Position numbers and translations under genes: made by a program. A DNA stretch of 64,000 nucleotides. It comes from Yponomeuta sedellus. Taxonomy: Eukaryota > Arthropoda > Insecta > Lepidoptera > Yponomeutidae. The first letter of the stretch is position 1. Each line of letters opens with the position of its first letter. This document shows positions 9,460-20,382 of this stretch, one piece after another. The stretch lies in NCBI GenBank assembly GCA_934045075.1, contig OW203723.1:18894035-18958034 (forward strand). Reading direction: 5' to 3'. The notes beneath the pieces are model-generated. The model made no database searches, was not told the DNA's origin, and saw only the letters and a list, made by a program, of their open reading frames with translations.

Positions 9460-12400
9460 CTGCAACGTAAGATAAATTTTAGTACACGCATTCAATACAT
9501 TTAGTAGCTATACAACATGTTACTTAAAAATCGCAAAACCTGAAGATACAAAATTTTTAAATTCACAATTTTTCCTACAAATCTACAGTGAGTTGTGTAT
9601 TAAAAAGAAAAATTCTAAGTATAAGTTCAAAAACTCATAAAAATGGAAGTGGAATAATATGGATACTGAAGAAGTGGTTAGGTTTTGCGTTATTTCAATA
9701 ATATAGGTACTCGTATTGCGTTCAAGTATATCTAAGATAATATTATTTAGATGTAGCATAGATTTATTTAACTCATGTAGACAAGAAGAACAATAAGCCT
9801 TTATAAGCACATCTAATCGAAACTGCTTCGGCCACTTTCGAAACCAAAGTTTCGAAACCAGTTTCGGAAAGAGGATTATTTTTCTTTTTAGGAAACCTGG
9901 TTTCGAATAAAGAAAAATCATTCTGTTTTCGAAGCTGGTTTCCAATAAAGAATATAAAATCTTCTTTTGAAACTCTTTCATGGATCAAGGGTACCTATGC
10001 ACAAAACTATTTTTTTATAGGACAAATGAAATGAAATCTTCCACCTCCGCATACACAGATCGTAGTCCGGACTTCCGAGGCGGAAGTATGGGTGTACTCG
10101 TATTTCTACATTAGTTACGGGTTCGGCACTCAGGATTACTTCAGGAGTGGTGAACTTACCACTACTGCCGTAATCCTGAGTGCCGAACCTTGTGGTGATG
10201 TCTGCAATATTTTATGTTACCTACTGAAAAAGAAAAAAACTTTGTTGTAAAATGTTTACAAACAAAATGTAACTCACAAATTTAAAAACCTTTTTAGAGG
10301 CAAAAAATTCCACCCATGCCGGGACTCGAAAACGCGACCTCTGGCTAACCGTGCCAGCGCTCTCCCAACTGTTACCTACTGAAAAAGAAAAACAAAATGT
10401 TACTCACAAATTTAAAAACCTTTTTAGAGGCTAAAAATTCCACCTATGCCGGGACTCGAAAACGCGACCTCTGGCTAACCGTGCCAGCGCTCTCCCAACT
10501 GAGCTAGCATGTAAAAAGGTTTTTAAAATTGTGAGTAACATTTTGTTTTTCTTTTTCAGTAGGTAACAAAAATATTGCAGACATCACCACAAGGTTCGGC
10601 AGGAGTGGTGAACTTATTCCCGTAACTAATGTAGAAATACGAGTACACCCATACTTCCGCCTTGGAAGTCCGGACTACGATCTGTGTATGCTGAGATAAA
10701 AGATTTTCATTTGTCCTATTAAAAAAATAGTTTGTGCGTACCCTTGATCCATGAAAGAGTTTCAAAAGAAGATTTTATATTCTGTATTGGAAACCAGCTT
10801 CGAAAACAGAATGATTTTTCTTTATTCGAAACCAGGTTTCCTAAAAAGAAAAATAATTCTCTTTTCGAAACTGGTTTCGAAACAGTGGTTTCGAAAGTGG
10901 CCGAAGGGATCGAAACGAAGTTAAGCACAAAGGTTGCTTGTTCAGACATATAAAATTAAAAATATAGATATTATCAGGAGAGTAATTCATCAGAATGGAG
11001 GAGAGTAATTCATCAAAATGTATGAACGAAATAATGTTTTGTTTGAACCTATTTATGAAAAAAATAAAGCTCTACACATTGCAATGTGCAATAAACATAT
11101 TATTAATAATAATAGAGTAATAAACTGTAAAATAAACAATAATCAAAGAACTCACAAGTGGACACACTTATCCCTTTCAGACCTGCACTGAAACTACGCT
11201 GATTTGAATCGGGTAAAAAGTCGAACCTACCTAAAAATGGTCCGTAGATGATGAATCTGGGACCAGTTTTCCGTTTTCCGGCCTCCATCTTGGAAAAAAT
11301 TTACCCACACAATTGCATGGAGCTGGGCCTAAGACAGCAAACCCACAATTGTGAGATCGCACAATCGTATGGAGCCGGGCCTAAGGCCTCCACATATCCG
11401 AAACAAAACAAAATTGTAATTGTTTCTTTGTTGTTGTTTATTCATATATTATCAACAATATTTCAATTTAAAACATTTCAAACATGCAAAATCAATAAAC
11501 AGTTTCAGAAAAATAGTTGAAACGGTTCATCATCAATGTTCCTGTTCCATCCATGTTTCTTTTGTGGAGTTCTTGCATCAATGGCAAGGATGAGAAGTAT
11601 CTATCGAAGTAGAGGAAACTTTTTTCTGGTAGACTGCTGGCTAGACGCAAAATTACAGCTGGTCCCATCCCAAATTTCTCTAGATCAGGTAGGTTGGTAG
11701 TACTCCCTTGGTATATTTCAAAATCTAGAACTCTGCCTTCGGAAGTAGTGACTACGAAGTTCTTCAGTCCCTCGGGACGGGGTTTATTTTTTACGACCCT
11801 TTTTTAAACCAGCGCACCTTCCTCCAAATGGAACCATTTGTTCATCGATGGAATAGTGGTTGCTATCCCGGGGTAGCTGCAGACATCGATTACGCACTGC
11901 ATCAATAACAGGTTGGACTCTCCACAGTTGGTTCTTTGATTGCTCCACTTCTTTGTTCAAAGCATGAACGTTTAGTACATGCAGATTCACTCTGAGGAGG
12001 AAAAATCTATCCCTCGCTATAGCAGATGCAATGGGGTCGAACTTGTATCGCTGGTTCCAAAATAGTTTTATTCTTGGAAAACTGAAGCATCCCATTAATC
12101 CGTGGATGCCAAAAAACTTTTTAATCTCCCCAGAAGTACAAACGGGCTTCATTGGATGACCCTTTTCTGTCATATAGTATTGATTAGTGGCTAGCGCAAA
12201 CTCTTCCATCAATTTTGGCGTGAAGTAGCGTTCAAAGTATTGCGCAGGAGTAAGGACTGCATGTAGCTCAGGTTCTGAAGCCATTGGCATTGCTTTGCTT
12301 TGGAATTTCTTCTTTTTCCACCGCAATTCGCTGAGCGGCACATCTGAGCGGGACTCAGACTGGGGTCCATTCATGCCCTGCCCCTGGCAAGGAAACGGGA

Positions 12401-15400
12401 TGTCATCCTCGTCCTCATCATCACTATTTTCATTCCCAGAGCCGTTCAGTATATCGTAAATATCCTTGTCGTCCAAATAACGTGCCATTTTCGACCAATC
12501 TGCAAAAAAAAACAATCAATATTTACAAAATTACAAAAACAAAACATAGGCCTTTGAGTGAATAAGAGATACCCAATGGCCCGGCTCCACACAATTGTGT
12601 TGAAAAAGTTCGTTAAAACATCACTGTACTAATAACTAGCGATAAACACATAGAAAACCACATAAGACGAAAGATAAAACATTTAACTTATGTTCCATGC
12701 TTAAAACTAATCAAAAAACCGTAAAATATTCATGTTATTTTACTTACCTTTACCAAAGTCGGGAGAGAAAATATTCGGCGTGCACGACAGGTCGCTGCGC
12801 GTCGGACAACTGACCGACGCGCTAAAATTCAAACGCAAGGCAAAAGCTTGGCTCACGCACAATCGTGTGGAGGTGAGCCCGTCCAGTTAGCAAACATTAT
12901 TTTTACACAAATTTGAATCTACTAAACCACACAATTGTATGGGCTAGGTCTGAAAGGGTTATGAGTTCCTTGATTTTTGTTTAGTTTTCGAAGAGTAGTT
13001 TTTATTTAAATAAATAAGCATAAGTTATTTATGATGTTATTTATAAAACTAATTTAAAATTTATTTGAAAAATGTTATAAAGGGAATCCTTTACAACATT
13101 TTTCAAATAAATTTTAGACAGTCTATGGTAGTGTTTTCCTTTACCACAGACTGGTTAAACTGCATTTGAGAAGTTTTAAGGAATCTTGTTTTTATAATTA
13201 GAAGCGGCATATGAAATGGAGGAATGCATTGATACAAATTAAGAAATTATTATCAATTATGATGGTTTTTTTTTAGTTTAGGTCAAGCATATTATCTGGG
13301 TTCTGATTTTTTTTATTGACTTCTATAATCAGGCTTTCAAGTCTTGGATATAGAAAATAACAATGTAATGAATATTTGATCTTAATTAGTTGCAATAGTC
13401 ACTAAGTTTCAGTGACTATGCTGATGATATGAGAATAAAAACCTGATGTATGAAGGAACCACCCAAATTATTATGAATTATTCTGATTAAATTGAATAAA
13501 AATTAAATAATAAATTACTGTCTTGGTATTGGAACATTTGTCTGGGTCTGGCTATGATGGCAAAACAGCCAGACAGACAGACATTTTTCAAAGTCAGTAG
13601 CAATCAAAGCCTTAGAAAAGACTTTCCTGGTATTGATTGCTTTTTTTTAAGTATGTGATTCCAGAATTAAGTTAAAACTATATGTTATTAGATTAATACT
13701 ATTTATTGCACACTACATTATAAATTGGGTTATGTAGTACAAAACATAAAACCTCAGAGTTTTATACACTTAAAACTGTTTTGCTTGGCTGCCTCCACAC
13801 TTTATTTTATATATTATATTTGGACCACTCTGTACAGCAATAATTGCTCACTATGAAGAATAGAAGCATTTTTTTTTTTTTTCTACCTCGTTTTATTGCA
13901 ACTGTTAGCTGAAACATTTAGCAATAGTTTTGTTTGAATTTATCCGGGCTTGCAGGGAATGAGGCCACTGTCTCATCCTCTACATAAATTTTATTATTTT
14001 AGTTGGCGTGAAATATAAAAACATACTCAATTATAAAAATACATATAATTATCTAATTACCTTTAGCATAGTCCTCTAGTAGTAAATGAAAGTGTCCCAA
14101 TTTGCAGTAAGTCTTAGGATCTATGGATATATCTCGTCGAGTACCCGGCGAACAAGCCCTTTCTTCCTCCTGTAACAGAATGAAACAAAACAGGATTTAC
14201 TTACAATTCGTACTTGTGTCCTGGAGGTATAGGTACAAGATTTCCACAGACCAAGGTTTGCCACTTGCCACATTCCTTGTCATTCATTAGTCTTACAGGT
14301 ACTTTATACCTTGCTCTTTGCCAATATATCCGCTATTTGATCAATGACTGGCAGTGTGACAGTGGCTGGCAAGACCAATAGTATCTCGTCAACCAGACTT
14401 TGCTCAAGATTTTTAACAATTCCTCTTCATTTTCATCAACCATTATTCCTTCATCCTCTCTCCAAATTATCCACATCCAAACTAAAATAAAATGAAACTA
14501 TATAATCTCATTCTTTAAAATTTTAGTACTTAGTACTTTATAAATAGTTACAGAAATTAAATATAGTGATAAGTTATGATACACTAGGTAAGATAAATAA
14601 CCCAGCAAATGTTGTAGACGCCTAAAAGAGGTGCAATATGTCTTATAAAAAGAAAGTGTCATTGTAAAAGCTGTATATTACTAAGCATTCTGAAGGATCT
14701 CATTAATAAACAAAATACAAAAATAAACAAACTTTCTTTTCTCAATTCCATTCACTACTACTTTTTCAGTCCAAAATAAACAAAAACTTTCATTCCAAGA
14801 TATGAAATATACTAAAGTAAAAAACACTTATCCTAAAAGTACGATCAGCAGTCTTATCACTGAAAAAAATGGTCTCTTCCAACCAACCTTAGTTAGATAG
14901 TACGTAGACCATTGTATGTAGCAAGCTCAGAGGTATGTAACAATTCAGAAACTGAGGTTTCCTCACTATGTTTTCCTTCACAATTAGCGAGTGGTATTGC
15001 TACTATAACTTCACATGCCGGGATTCGAAACCACAACCTCCCGATTGAGAAGCCGGGAGTTCTACCGCTCTGCTACCACCACGTTCCAACCAACCTTTGG
15101 ATAGATTGTAATAGGAATAACAAAAACACTGAAATTAAGAAATCACTTGGTGGAAGATTATTGGGAAAATTAACTTATTATTTGTTGGGCAATACGAGTG
15201 GTTACATGGATTTGGGTCATTGACTTTTGGGGCCAAAGTTGGCTAGACATCTGTTAATTTTTTATAATTTATCTTTGGTTTCAATAACTCAGCCCATACT
15301 CATCCACTGCTGATCATATACCTCCTCCAAGGCACATCACTTCTTTCCGCCCTCAGCCATCTTCAACCAGCTATTACCAGCAATCTGCACCATGGTTTGT

Positions 15401-16041
15401 TTACAATATGTACACAATCTTAATTTAATCAGGGACTTAATTAATGTATTATTCATTACATTCTAAGTTACTTTGTATAAGCTAAAATTGGGGATAGATA
15501 AGCACACATTATTAGTAGATATAAACTACTGTTACCTTGACTTGTACAAGCATCCCTTCAAGGTACTTGACTGCCTTGAGCACCAGTGCTCTGGTACGGC
15601 CATGTTCTGATCCTCGCAACTTCAGAAAGCCGAACTGCCGACTGCAAAGCAACAAACAGAAGCATTCAGTTCAGCTTCACTCACAAAGTTATAGATAGAA
15701 GCTTACTTGTTATTTGTGTGTTACTATTGGTTTGATTTGAGACAAATATTGCAGAAAGATCATCATGGCATAGGCATGGAAGATAAACAATAAATGTTAA
15801 AAACAATGTTGGAAGTGATACCCTAAGGAATACGATGAAAATTACGAATGCGAGTTAAACGACTAGCAGCCGGCTCGGTTAAAAATGAAATTCATCTAAT
15901 GCCTTGCTCTAAGATTGGTGTAACAAGGCTTTTAGCTGTTCCAGTGCCAGAATAACGTGAAGCTTCGATTCCTTACCTGTCAAGTTCCGACAAAACTTGC
16001 AACTCTTGCGAGGTTAGGTGTAATTCTTCTTTCTCATCCAT
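9351..16041 (-). CDS. Utx: Utx (KDM6A) histone H3K27 demethylase, N-terminal four exons
   Basis: Utx removes methyl groups from H3K27 in the nucleus as part of the MLL3/4 (COMPASS-like) complex; the N-terminal TPRs are interaction modules. Four exons (15977-16041, 15536-15641, 14061-14169, 9351-9459) join in phase to about 130 residues. The product starts [15 protein letters not shown], then [11 protein letters not shown], then [36 protein letters not shown]. These align by eye with the start and first TPRs of vertebrate UTX. The start at 16041 has a good context (A at -3, G at +4). Intron 2 holds a SINE; intron 3 (4.6 kb) holds a foldback element and a piggyBac relic. The JmjC domain is absent, so the gene continues left beyond an intron of at least 9.35 kb. 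UTY is excluded as mammal-specific. Confidence 0.93.
10120..10189. repeat. Perfect 20-bp hairpin inside the foldback left arm
   Basis: GGTTCGGCACTCAGGATTAC at 10120-10139 is exactly inverted at 10170-10189. The matching place in the right arm (near 10595) lacks most of it, so it is either a later insertion in the left arm or a deletion in the right arm. Confidence 0.85.
10279..10530 (-). mobile_element. Two tandem SB tRNA-like units at the foldback centre
   Basis: Two minus-strand SB segments, each with B-box-like GGGACTCGAA and A-box-like sequence, about 129 bp apart. The right one is followed by an inverted copy of the family 3' end (AAAAAGGTTTTTAAA) at about 10512-10530, as in other SB copies. 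Confidence 0.75.
11168..12962 (-). mobile_element. piggyBac-like element with TTAT target duplications
   Basis: Inverted ends CCCTTTCAGACC (from 11172) and GGTCTGAAAGGG (to 12958) are directly flanked by TTAT on both sides. Subterminal repeats resembling CACACAATTGTATGG recur near 11310, 11345, 11366, 12590, 12860 and 12930 in both orientations. The transposase relic between the ends is PGBD-type. The usual piggyBac target is TTAA, so TTAT is either a relaxed target or a variant family. It lies in Utx intron 3. Confidence 0.85.
11536..12488 (-). pseudogene. piggyBac-type transposase, frameshifted and C-terminally truncated
   Basis: The first frame (12488 to 11784) starts [14 protein letters not shown] and runs through an acidic stretch, [28 protein letters not shown] and [16 protein letters not shown], all typical of PGBD transposases. 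A frameshift near 11785-11800 breaks it. Homology resumes in another frame with [33 protein letters not shown] and [11 protein letters not shown], then stops near 11536. The last catalytic aspartate region and the zinc-binding C-terminus are missing, so it cannot be active. A slightly earlier methionine exists at 12515, but the start at 12488 follows a splice-acceptor-like TTTTTGCAG and fits better. Confidence 0.88.
12963..14060. other. Utx intron 3 remainder; hairpin only
   Basis: AT-rich, no exon seen. A near-perfect hairpin of about 29 bp with a minimal loop lies at 13057-13115 (AAAATTTATTTGAAAAATGT and its complement). The stretch 13865-13890 is a T-run. Confidence 0.6.
14061..14169 (-). 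CDS. Utx: Utx coding exon 3 (TPR)
   Basis: 109 bp with acceptor TTACAG and donor AAAG|GTAATT. It encodes [13 protein letters not shown] and then [16 protein letters not shown], the conserved first TPR helix pair. An intervening SINE lies in the intron toward exon 2. Confidence 0.93.
14944..15085 (-). mobile_element. SINE-C (tRNA-related), in Utx intron 2
   Basis: The minus strand reads GTGGTAGCAGAGCGGTAGAA with a B-box-like GGTTTCGAATCCCGG, then the body CTCGCTAATTGTGAAGGAAA. The same body and head recur at 43340-43523 and as a fragment at 45530-45615. Confidence 0.7.
15536..15641 (-). CDS. Utx: Utx coding exon 2
   Basis: Acceptor TTTGCAG, donor AAG|GTAACA, 106 bp. It completes the split serine and encodes [20 protein letters not shown] and onward to the start of the TPR region, ending in phase 0. 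Confidence 0.92.
15977..16041 (-). CDS. Utx: Utx coding exon 1
   Basis: Start codon at 16039-16041. It encodes 21 residues plus two bases of a serine codon; the donor is AG|GTAAGG. The promoter side to the right is AT-rich, with no obvious TATA box. Confidence 0.9.
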
Positions 16042-16874
16042 TTTGCTAAGTATATTTCGCGTGAGTCACGCTAAACCATAATTGCACTTAATTTCTAGTT
16101 GAAACAAGAAAAGTATCCAAATCAAACACACAAAAAACTTGGAAAAAAGTAAAATTCCACCGCCATATCTTTGCGATTTAGACCACAGACTAAATGAGAG
16201 ATACTTTTGACACTGCACCACCACAAACTAAAAAGTAGATTTTGGTGGACAAAGTCGCCAATATTTTAATGAGATTCTAAAAGTTTAAAATCTTGATAGT
16301 AAATTTTTTCGTGTTCTTACTACCTAGCTTACGCTTGAAACCCTTGTGATCCATTAATGAATTCTTGATTGATTTAATAAAAAAAATATATATAACATTA
16401 TACTACATTATTCTTATGGCAATAAGAATAATGCTGTGCCCTGCTGCGGCAGCATGAAATATGTCTTGAAGAGAACCTACATTTTGTTGCATAGAATATA
16501 CTAGGAACACCAGGGAATGGAAGAGCGTTGAAGACATCTTTAACTTATCAAGAAATGAAGAAGAATAATAAAAATTAGATTTCTCAATTCCTGTCATTTA
16601 ATATAATACCGTACATACTTTTCAAGAACTTTATTGTACTGCATTAATCTTACTCTCTAAATTTTTCTGCCATATCCAAGTTTAAAGCAATTCTGTAGGA
16701 TTTAACCATTATAGCTGCTTTAGGAATGTTAGAGCTGCTCACGAGTCTCGAAGGATGGCAAAGTTTACACAACTTCCCGCTTCTACTCTTCTTTCTAAAT
16801 CATCTTCTCCCTTTCTATCTCTCTCGAATAGACAAATTATTTCACTTGTTCCACCCATTCAATTGTAATCTATT

Positions 16875-17155
16875 CATCATCATCATCAACCCATTATGTC
16901 CCCACCTAGGAGCACGGGTCTCTTCCCTGAGGAAGGCATAGGCCATACTCCACCACGGGGGCCAACTTCGAATTGGTGGAGCTTGCAAGACTAGTGACTG
17001 GTTTTACTGTCAGAAGTCTTCAAGCTGCCCTAAGACCTCTTATAATAATAATTACTAACTTCCACACAACACAGCCTTGGTCCCAAACAAGGATATCCTG
17101 TGATATGGTTACCACAAAGGGGGCCCAGTCCGGATTGGTGGAGGATCTAATATAA
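16875..17155 (-). repeat. 5S-derived SINE family fragments with (GAT)n tail
   Basis: Inverted copy of the family 3' body. Its tail on the minus strand is TGATGATGATGATGA, the same kind of tail seen on RTE LINEs in moths. A second scrap of the same body follows at about 17095-17150. Confidence 0.7.
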
Positions 17156-17843
17156 TCTATTAACAGAAGCGTTTATAAACATAAGTTTTTAATTTAGTCT
17201 CAGTATTTCAGTCCAGAATTTCAGTTCAGAATTTGGACTCAGTATTTCAGTCGTATTGCGCACTCACATACCTGTTATTACCATGCGAGTAACGATGATT
17301 CTCGAATATCAAATGAGTAAAAATCATTCATAATTATTGGTGTATAGAGTTGCGCAGACGATGTGGAAGCTATTAGCTGAAGGATTAAACGTTTATTTCG
17401 AATTAAACAGACTTTTATTTGCAACAACAATATTAAGTTACTATTCTAAAACAGATTCCTTTTGACAAACATTTTCAAACAATGTTGCTAAGCAACACAT
17501 AGACATGATGAGACTTCATGGTCATCATCCATGCAGGTCGTACTGCCTTGGCTTGAAGCCTCCTTCAACAATAATGACTACAGTAAAATAAAGTAAATAT
17601 CGCCGAAAATATTAATAATAAACACAGGCCAGTTGGCTTCAAATATTGTTTTCCATCGCCATTCCAGATTGCCCTAATTACGATAAATCGCTAACCTTGG
17701 CAACACTAAACACTAATATAATCCAGCACAGACTATGTCGAGACAAAATAGTTTACACGTTCAGTCTGTCCTCGAGTCTGTCTGGTGTCAAACCACAGAA
17801 CATAATTTATATTCTGGTTGTCAATCCCCCCCCACCCGTCCTG

Positions 17844-17869
17844 CCCCCCCCCCCCCCCCCCCCCCCCCC
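17844..17869. repeat. 26-base C homopolymer
   Basis: Uninterrupted C run preceded by shorter C-rich runs (17825-17835). Length is likely to vary between individuals or reads. Confidence 0.95.
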
Positions 17870-19136
17870 TCACACAACTTTAATTCTTTGGGTTGGCACA
17901 ACTTGTTTTATCAGTTGTCATAATTTTTTGTAGAGATCGTGCAAGTTTTTCGCAATTTCTGAAATAATATTTTTTGTAAATTGTTTATCGTAAGCCGTTA
18001 ATCTATCTAATAATTTACAAACGTAGAATATCAAGATGAGCTTCTATAGAGACACTTCGGTAAGGTCAGGTATTCTATACGATACATCGCCTAATATTAT
18101 TTATTCATGGTGTTTCAGAAAGCGTATGAATTGATATATGTAAATACCTCGTACATTCATAATTTATTAACTTCGCAATTCGGTTTTAAGTCTTTTTCTG
18201 GCAATTAGTGTTGTTGCTGCCGAAATATAATTTTCAATCCTGAAATAAATATGACACTGAGCTATTTATACAATAGTCGTCTCATCTCAAGGTTTCTGTG
18301 GTCCACAAGCAGAGTCATCCACCTCCGTATTATATTACATAAAACAATGGCACAGATTGTTTTACTTGCCTGTCTGTCCATTTAGACAACTATTGTTGCT
18401 CCACAATAATTAAATACTTGAAACACATCTTCCCTGTTTTCTTAAGGTTTTGGATAAGACTTCAATTATTTGTAACGATTTTTGATCCTTAGTTCTTCAG
18501 TCTAGTTCACATAAATATATCATAGTTTGGTGGGTTTGTTGTAACAAAAGTTGCTCTACATATTTTTTTTTACTTTATGTTTAAGAAACTACTTCATACT
18601 TTTTCAGTTATAATGAAATGAAAGACAGGAAACCAAATAACCCTAATATAATATTTATGATTAAGTTGGTATCTAATTAAAGCCAACATCCAAAACTTTC
18701 CTATTACTAAAAGTCACAGTGCTTCGCATGTTAAAAATATTTGGCAGTCTCCCAAATAATTAATTTATAAAAAGCTTTGTAACCAATCAAGCTGGCTGTA
18801 ATCTTTTTCATTGTGTGTACTTACCAGTATGGTAAGAATGTCTACTGCCAATGTAATAAGGTCCAAGGACCCACACCCATAAAGTTAAAGTCCTAATCCA
18901 ACAAAGCTGTATTTAATTTGTGTAATGTTATTGGCAGTACACAATGTATCCGCGCTCCCATTCATACTGCGCTGCTAGCGAGCAGAGAGTCGGCTCGTAC
19001 CTTAGGACTCTGATGGTATTTATTCACAACCAATAACACAAACAACACGTTTCTGCAATTACTAACAAAAATACCATTAATATGTGCATTCTATTTTTTT
19101 GCTACTGCCAGCCCATATGAGTTTGATTCATAGATA

Positions 19137-19230
19137 GATGGAGAACACTTTATTGAACATATAAAAGGAAATTACACAGACCATGGCCTTATCACTAAAA
19201 GTGATAAATAATAGTACAGTGTAAATATCA
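19137..19230 (-). repeat. Retroposon 3' end of the GATA-tailed family
   Basis: Reads GATAGATGGAGAACACTTTA then TTGAACATATAAAAGGAAAT. On the minus strand this is a 3' UTR with an AATAAAGTGTT signal and a short (TCTA) tail. The same end borders the GATA array at 41385 and 42973. Confidence 0.65.
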
Positions 19231-19274
19231 TGATGTTTTAAGTTATTAATGCACTGTTCTAAAGTAATGATCTA

Positions 19275-19444
19275 TTCTTTTTAATGCACTAACCTGTGCT
19301 AAGGACAACTTCAAAAAACCTATTTATATGTTTATGGGTGAGTCGCCCATTAGTTCAGTTGGAAAGAGCGCTGGCACTGATAGCCAGAGGTCGCGGGTTC
19401 GAATCCCGGCATGGGTGGAGTTTTTAGCCTCTAAATAGGTTTTT
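19275..19444 (+). mobile_element. SB tRNA-like retroposon with 14-bp TSD
   Basis: A plus copy with an intact A-box-like GTTCAGTTGGAAAGAGCG and B-box-like GGTTCGAATCCCGG. Its 5' end (TTAATGCACTAACC... CAAAAAACCTATTTA) is the inverse of the family 3' end. The direct repeat AAAGTAATGATCTA flanks it at 19261-19274 and 19445-19458. Confidence 0.88.
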
Positions 19445-20209
19445 AAAGTAATGATCTACTTATCTTTTTTAGAAATGGCCTCAGTCTGAGTGTATGTTTT
19501 CATGTTCATCATGTCTTGGCCTGGTTAGCATAGTATAGGGTATCCGAGTTAGGGATGAGTGATTGTGTTGTGTGGAATTCATTATTGTTATGTATTTAAT
19601 TTACATTATTATTTTTGGAGCATTACTTGTATATATTGTAAAGTGTGTATCACTAATTTAACAAATGAGTGGTCTTTCACTTTCACTACACTGATAAAAA
19701 AAATGTTTTGTATTTGTAAATATATTTGTGCGACATGTGAAACCATTCAATCCACAAATGAGTTTCATGCACTTAGACGAAAGTTCACATTTTCCTCACA
19801 AGCTTATCTGTGCCACGATTGCCATTCGTTATTTACAACGTAGCTAAATAAGTACTCAATACACAATGTAAGTACTGATAAAGCTATACAAAGAGTAGTA
19901 CAATAATATGATTTAATTGACTCCAGTGATCAGAGCACTCAGGCTGTGTCTAGTACTTTTTTCTAGTGTGCATTCGCCTAGTAGTTTCTTTTCTTCAGTG
20001 CGGAGACTGGAGACTGATGGCAGATATCAGTCTCCAGACTTCATTCAGATTTGGTTTAAGATTGTGTACATTGCACATTGACATTTTATTTACTGGGTGT
20101 TTACTGGGTTAAGATCTATTATTTTTTTTCCGCGACTGGTGACTCCTGATATCTGGCCAGCCCAAGCCTTAGCCTACTCAATGTTAAGAGTAGTCTGTCT
20201 CTGCCAGCA

Positions 20210-20382
20210 ATGGGTCAACAACTGTGCGGTTGTCTAACACGGTCCCGTTCCCAGAATTTTGGCGCTTCGCCGTCCTCTATGCTGAGTTCGCTGTCTTCCA
20301 TTCGTCGGGCCTACACCCCCGAGGTCACATACGGCGCCCCGGACCTCAATGAGGTCTACCCGGGTCTCTACGTGGGAGATGC
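20210..20382 (+). CDS. DUSP coding exon 1
   Basis: Encodes [18 protein letters not shown] through VYPGLYVGD and two bases of the next codon; donor GC|GTGAGT. TCTCTGCCAG just before the ATG (20201-20208) could be a splice acceptor, in which case a 5' UTR exon lies further left. Confidence 0.9.

Larger units (their letters stand above)
9775..10950. mobile_element. Large foldback (long inverted repeat) element
   Basis: About 400 bp at 9775-10245 recur as a near-perfect inverted copy at about 10545-10950. Shared blocks include GTTTCGAAACCAG-like subrepeats, GGAAGTCCGGACTACGATCT and TTGCAGACATCACCACAAGG. The ~300-bp centre holds a tandem pair of SB tRNA-like units. It sits in Utx intron 3. Open frames within are mirror images in the two arms, so they are not genes. 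The superfamily is unknown; FB-like or a large MITE are options. Confidence 0.8.
16042..20209. other. Divergent intergenic region between Utx and the phosphatase
   Basis: Utx and the DUSP gene are transcribed away from each other, so this ~4.2 kb should contain both promoters. No TATA box or CpG block was singled out. Repeats here are a 5S-SINE fragment, a poly-C run, a retroposon 3' end and an SB copy, listed separately. Frames at 17646-17933 and 19559-19843 look accidental. Confidence 0.5.

Noticed and set aside
9583..10953. Matching ORFs on opposite strands around 9.8 and 10.8 kb
   Set aside because: They are mirror images produced by the foldback arms, not genes.
19559..19843. 94-codon Cys-rich ORF upstream of the phosphatase
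   Set aside because: AT-rich, no recognisable zinc-finger spacing or splice context, no homology.
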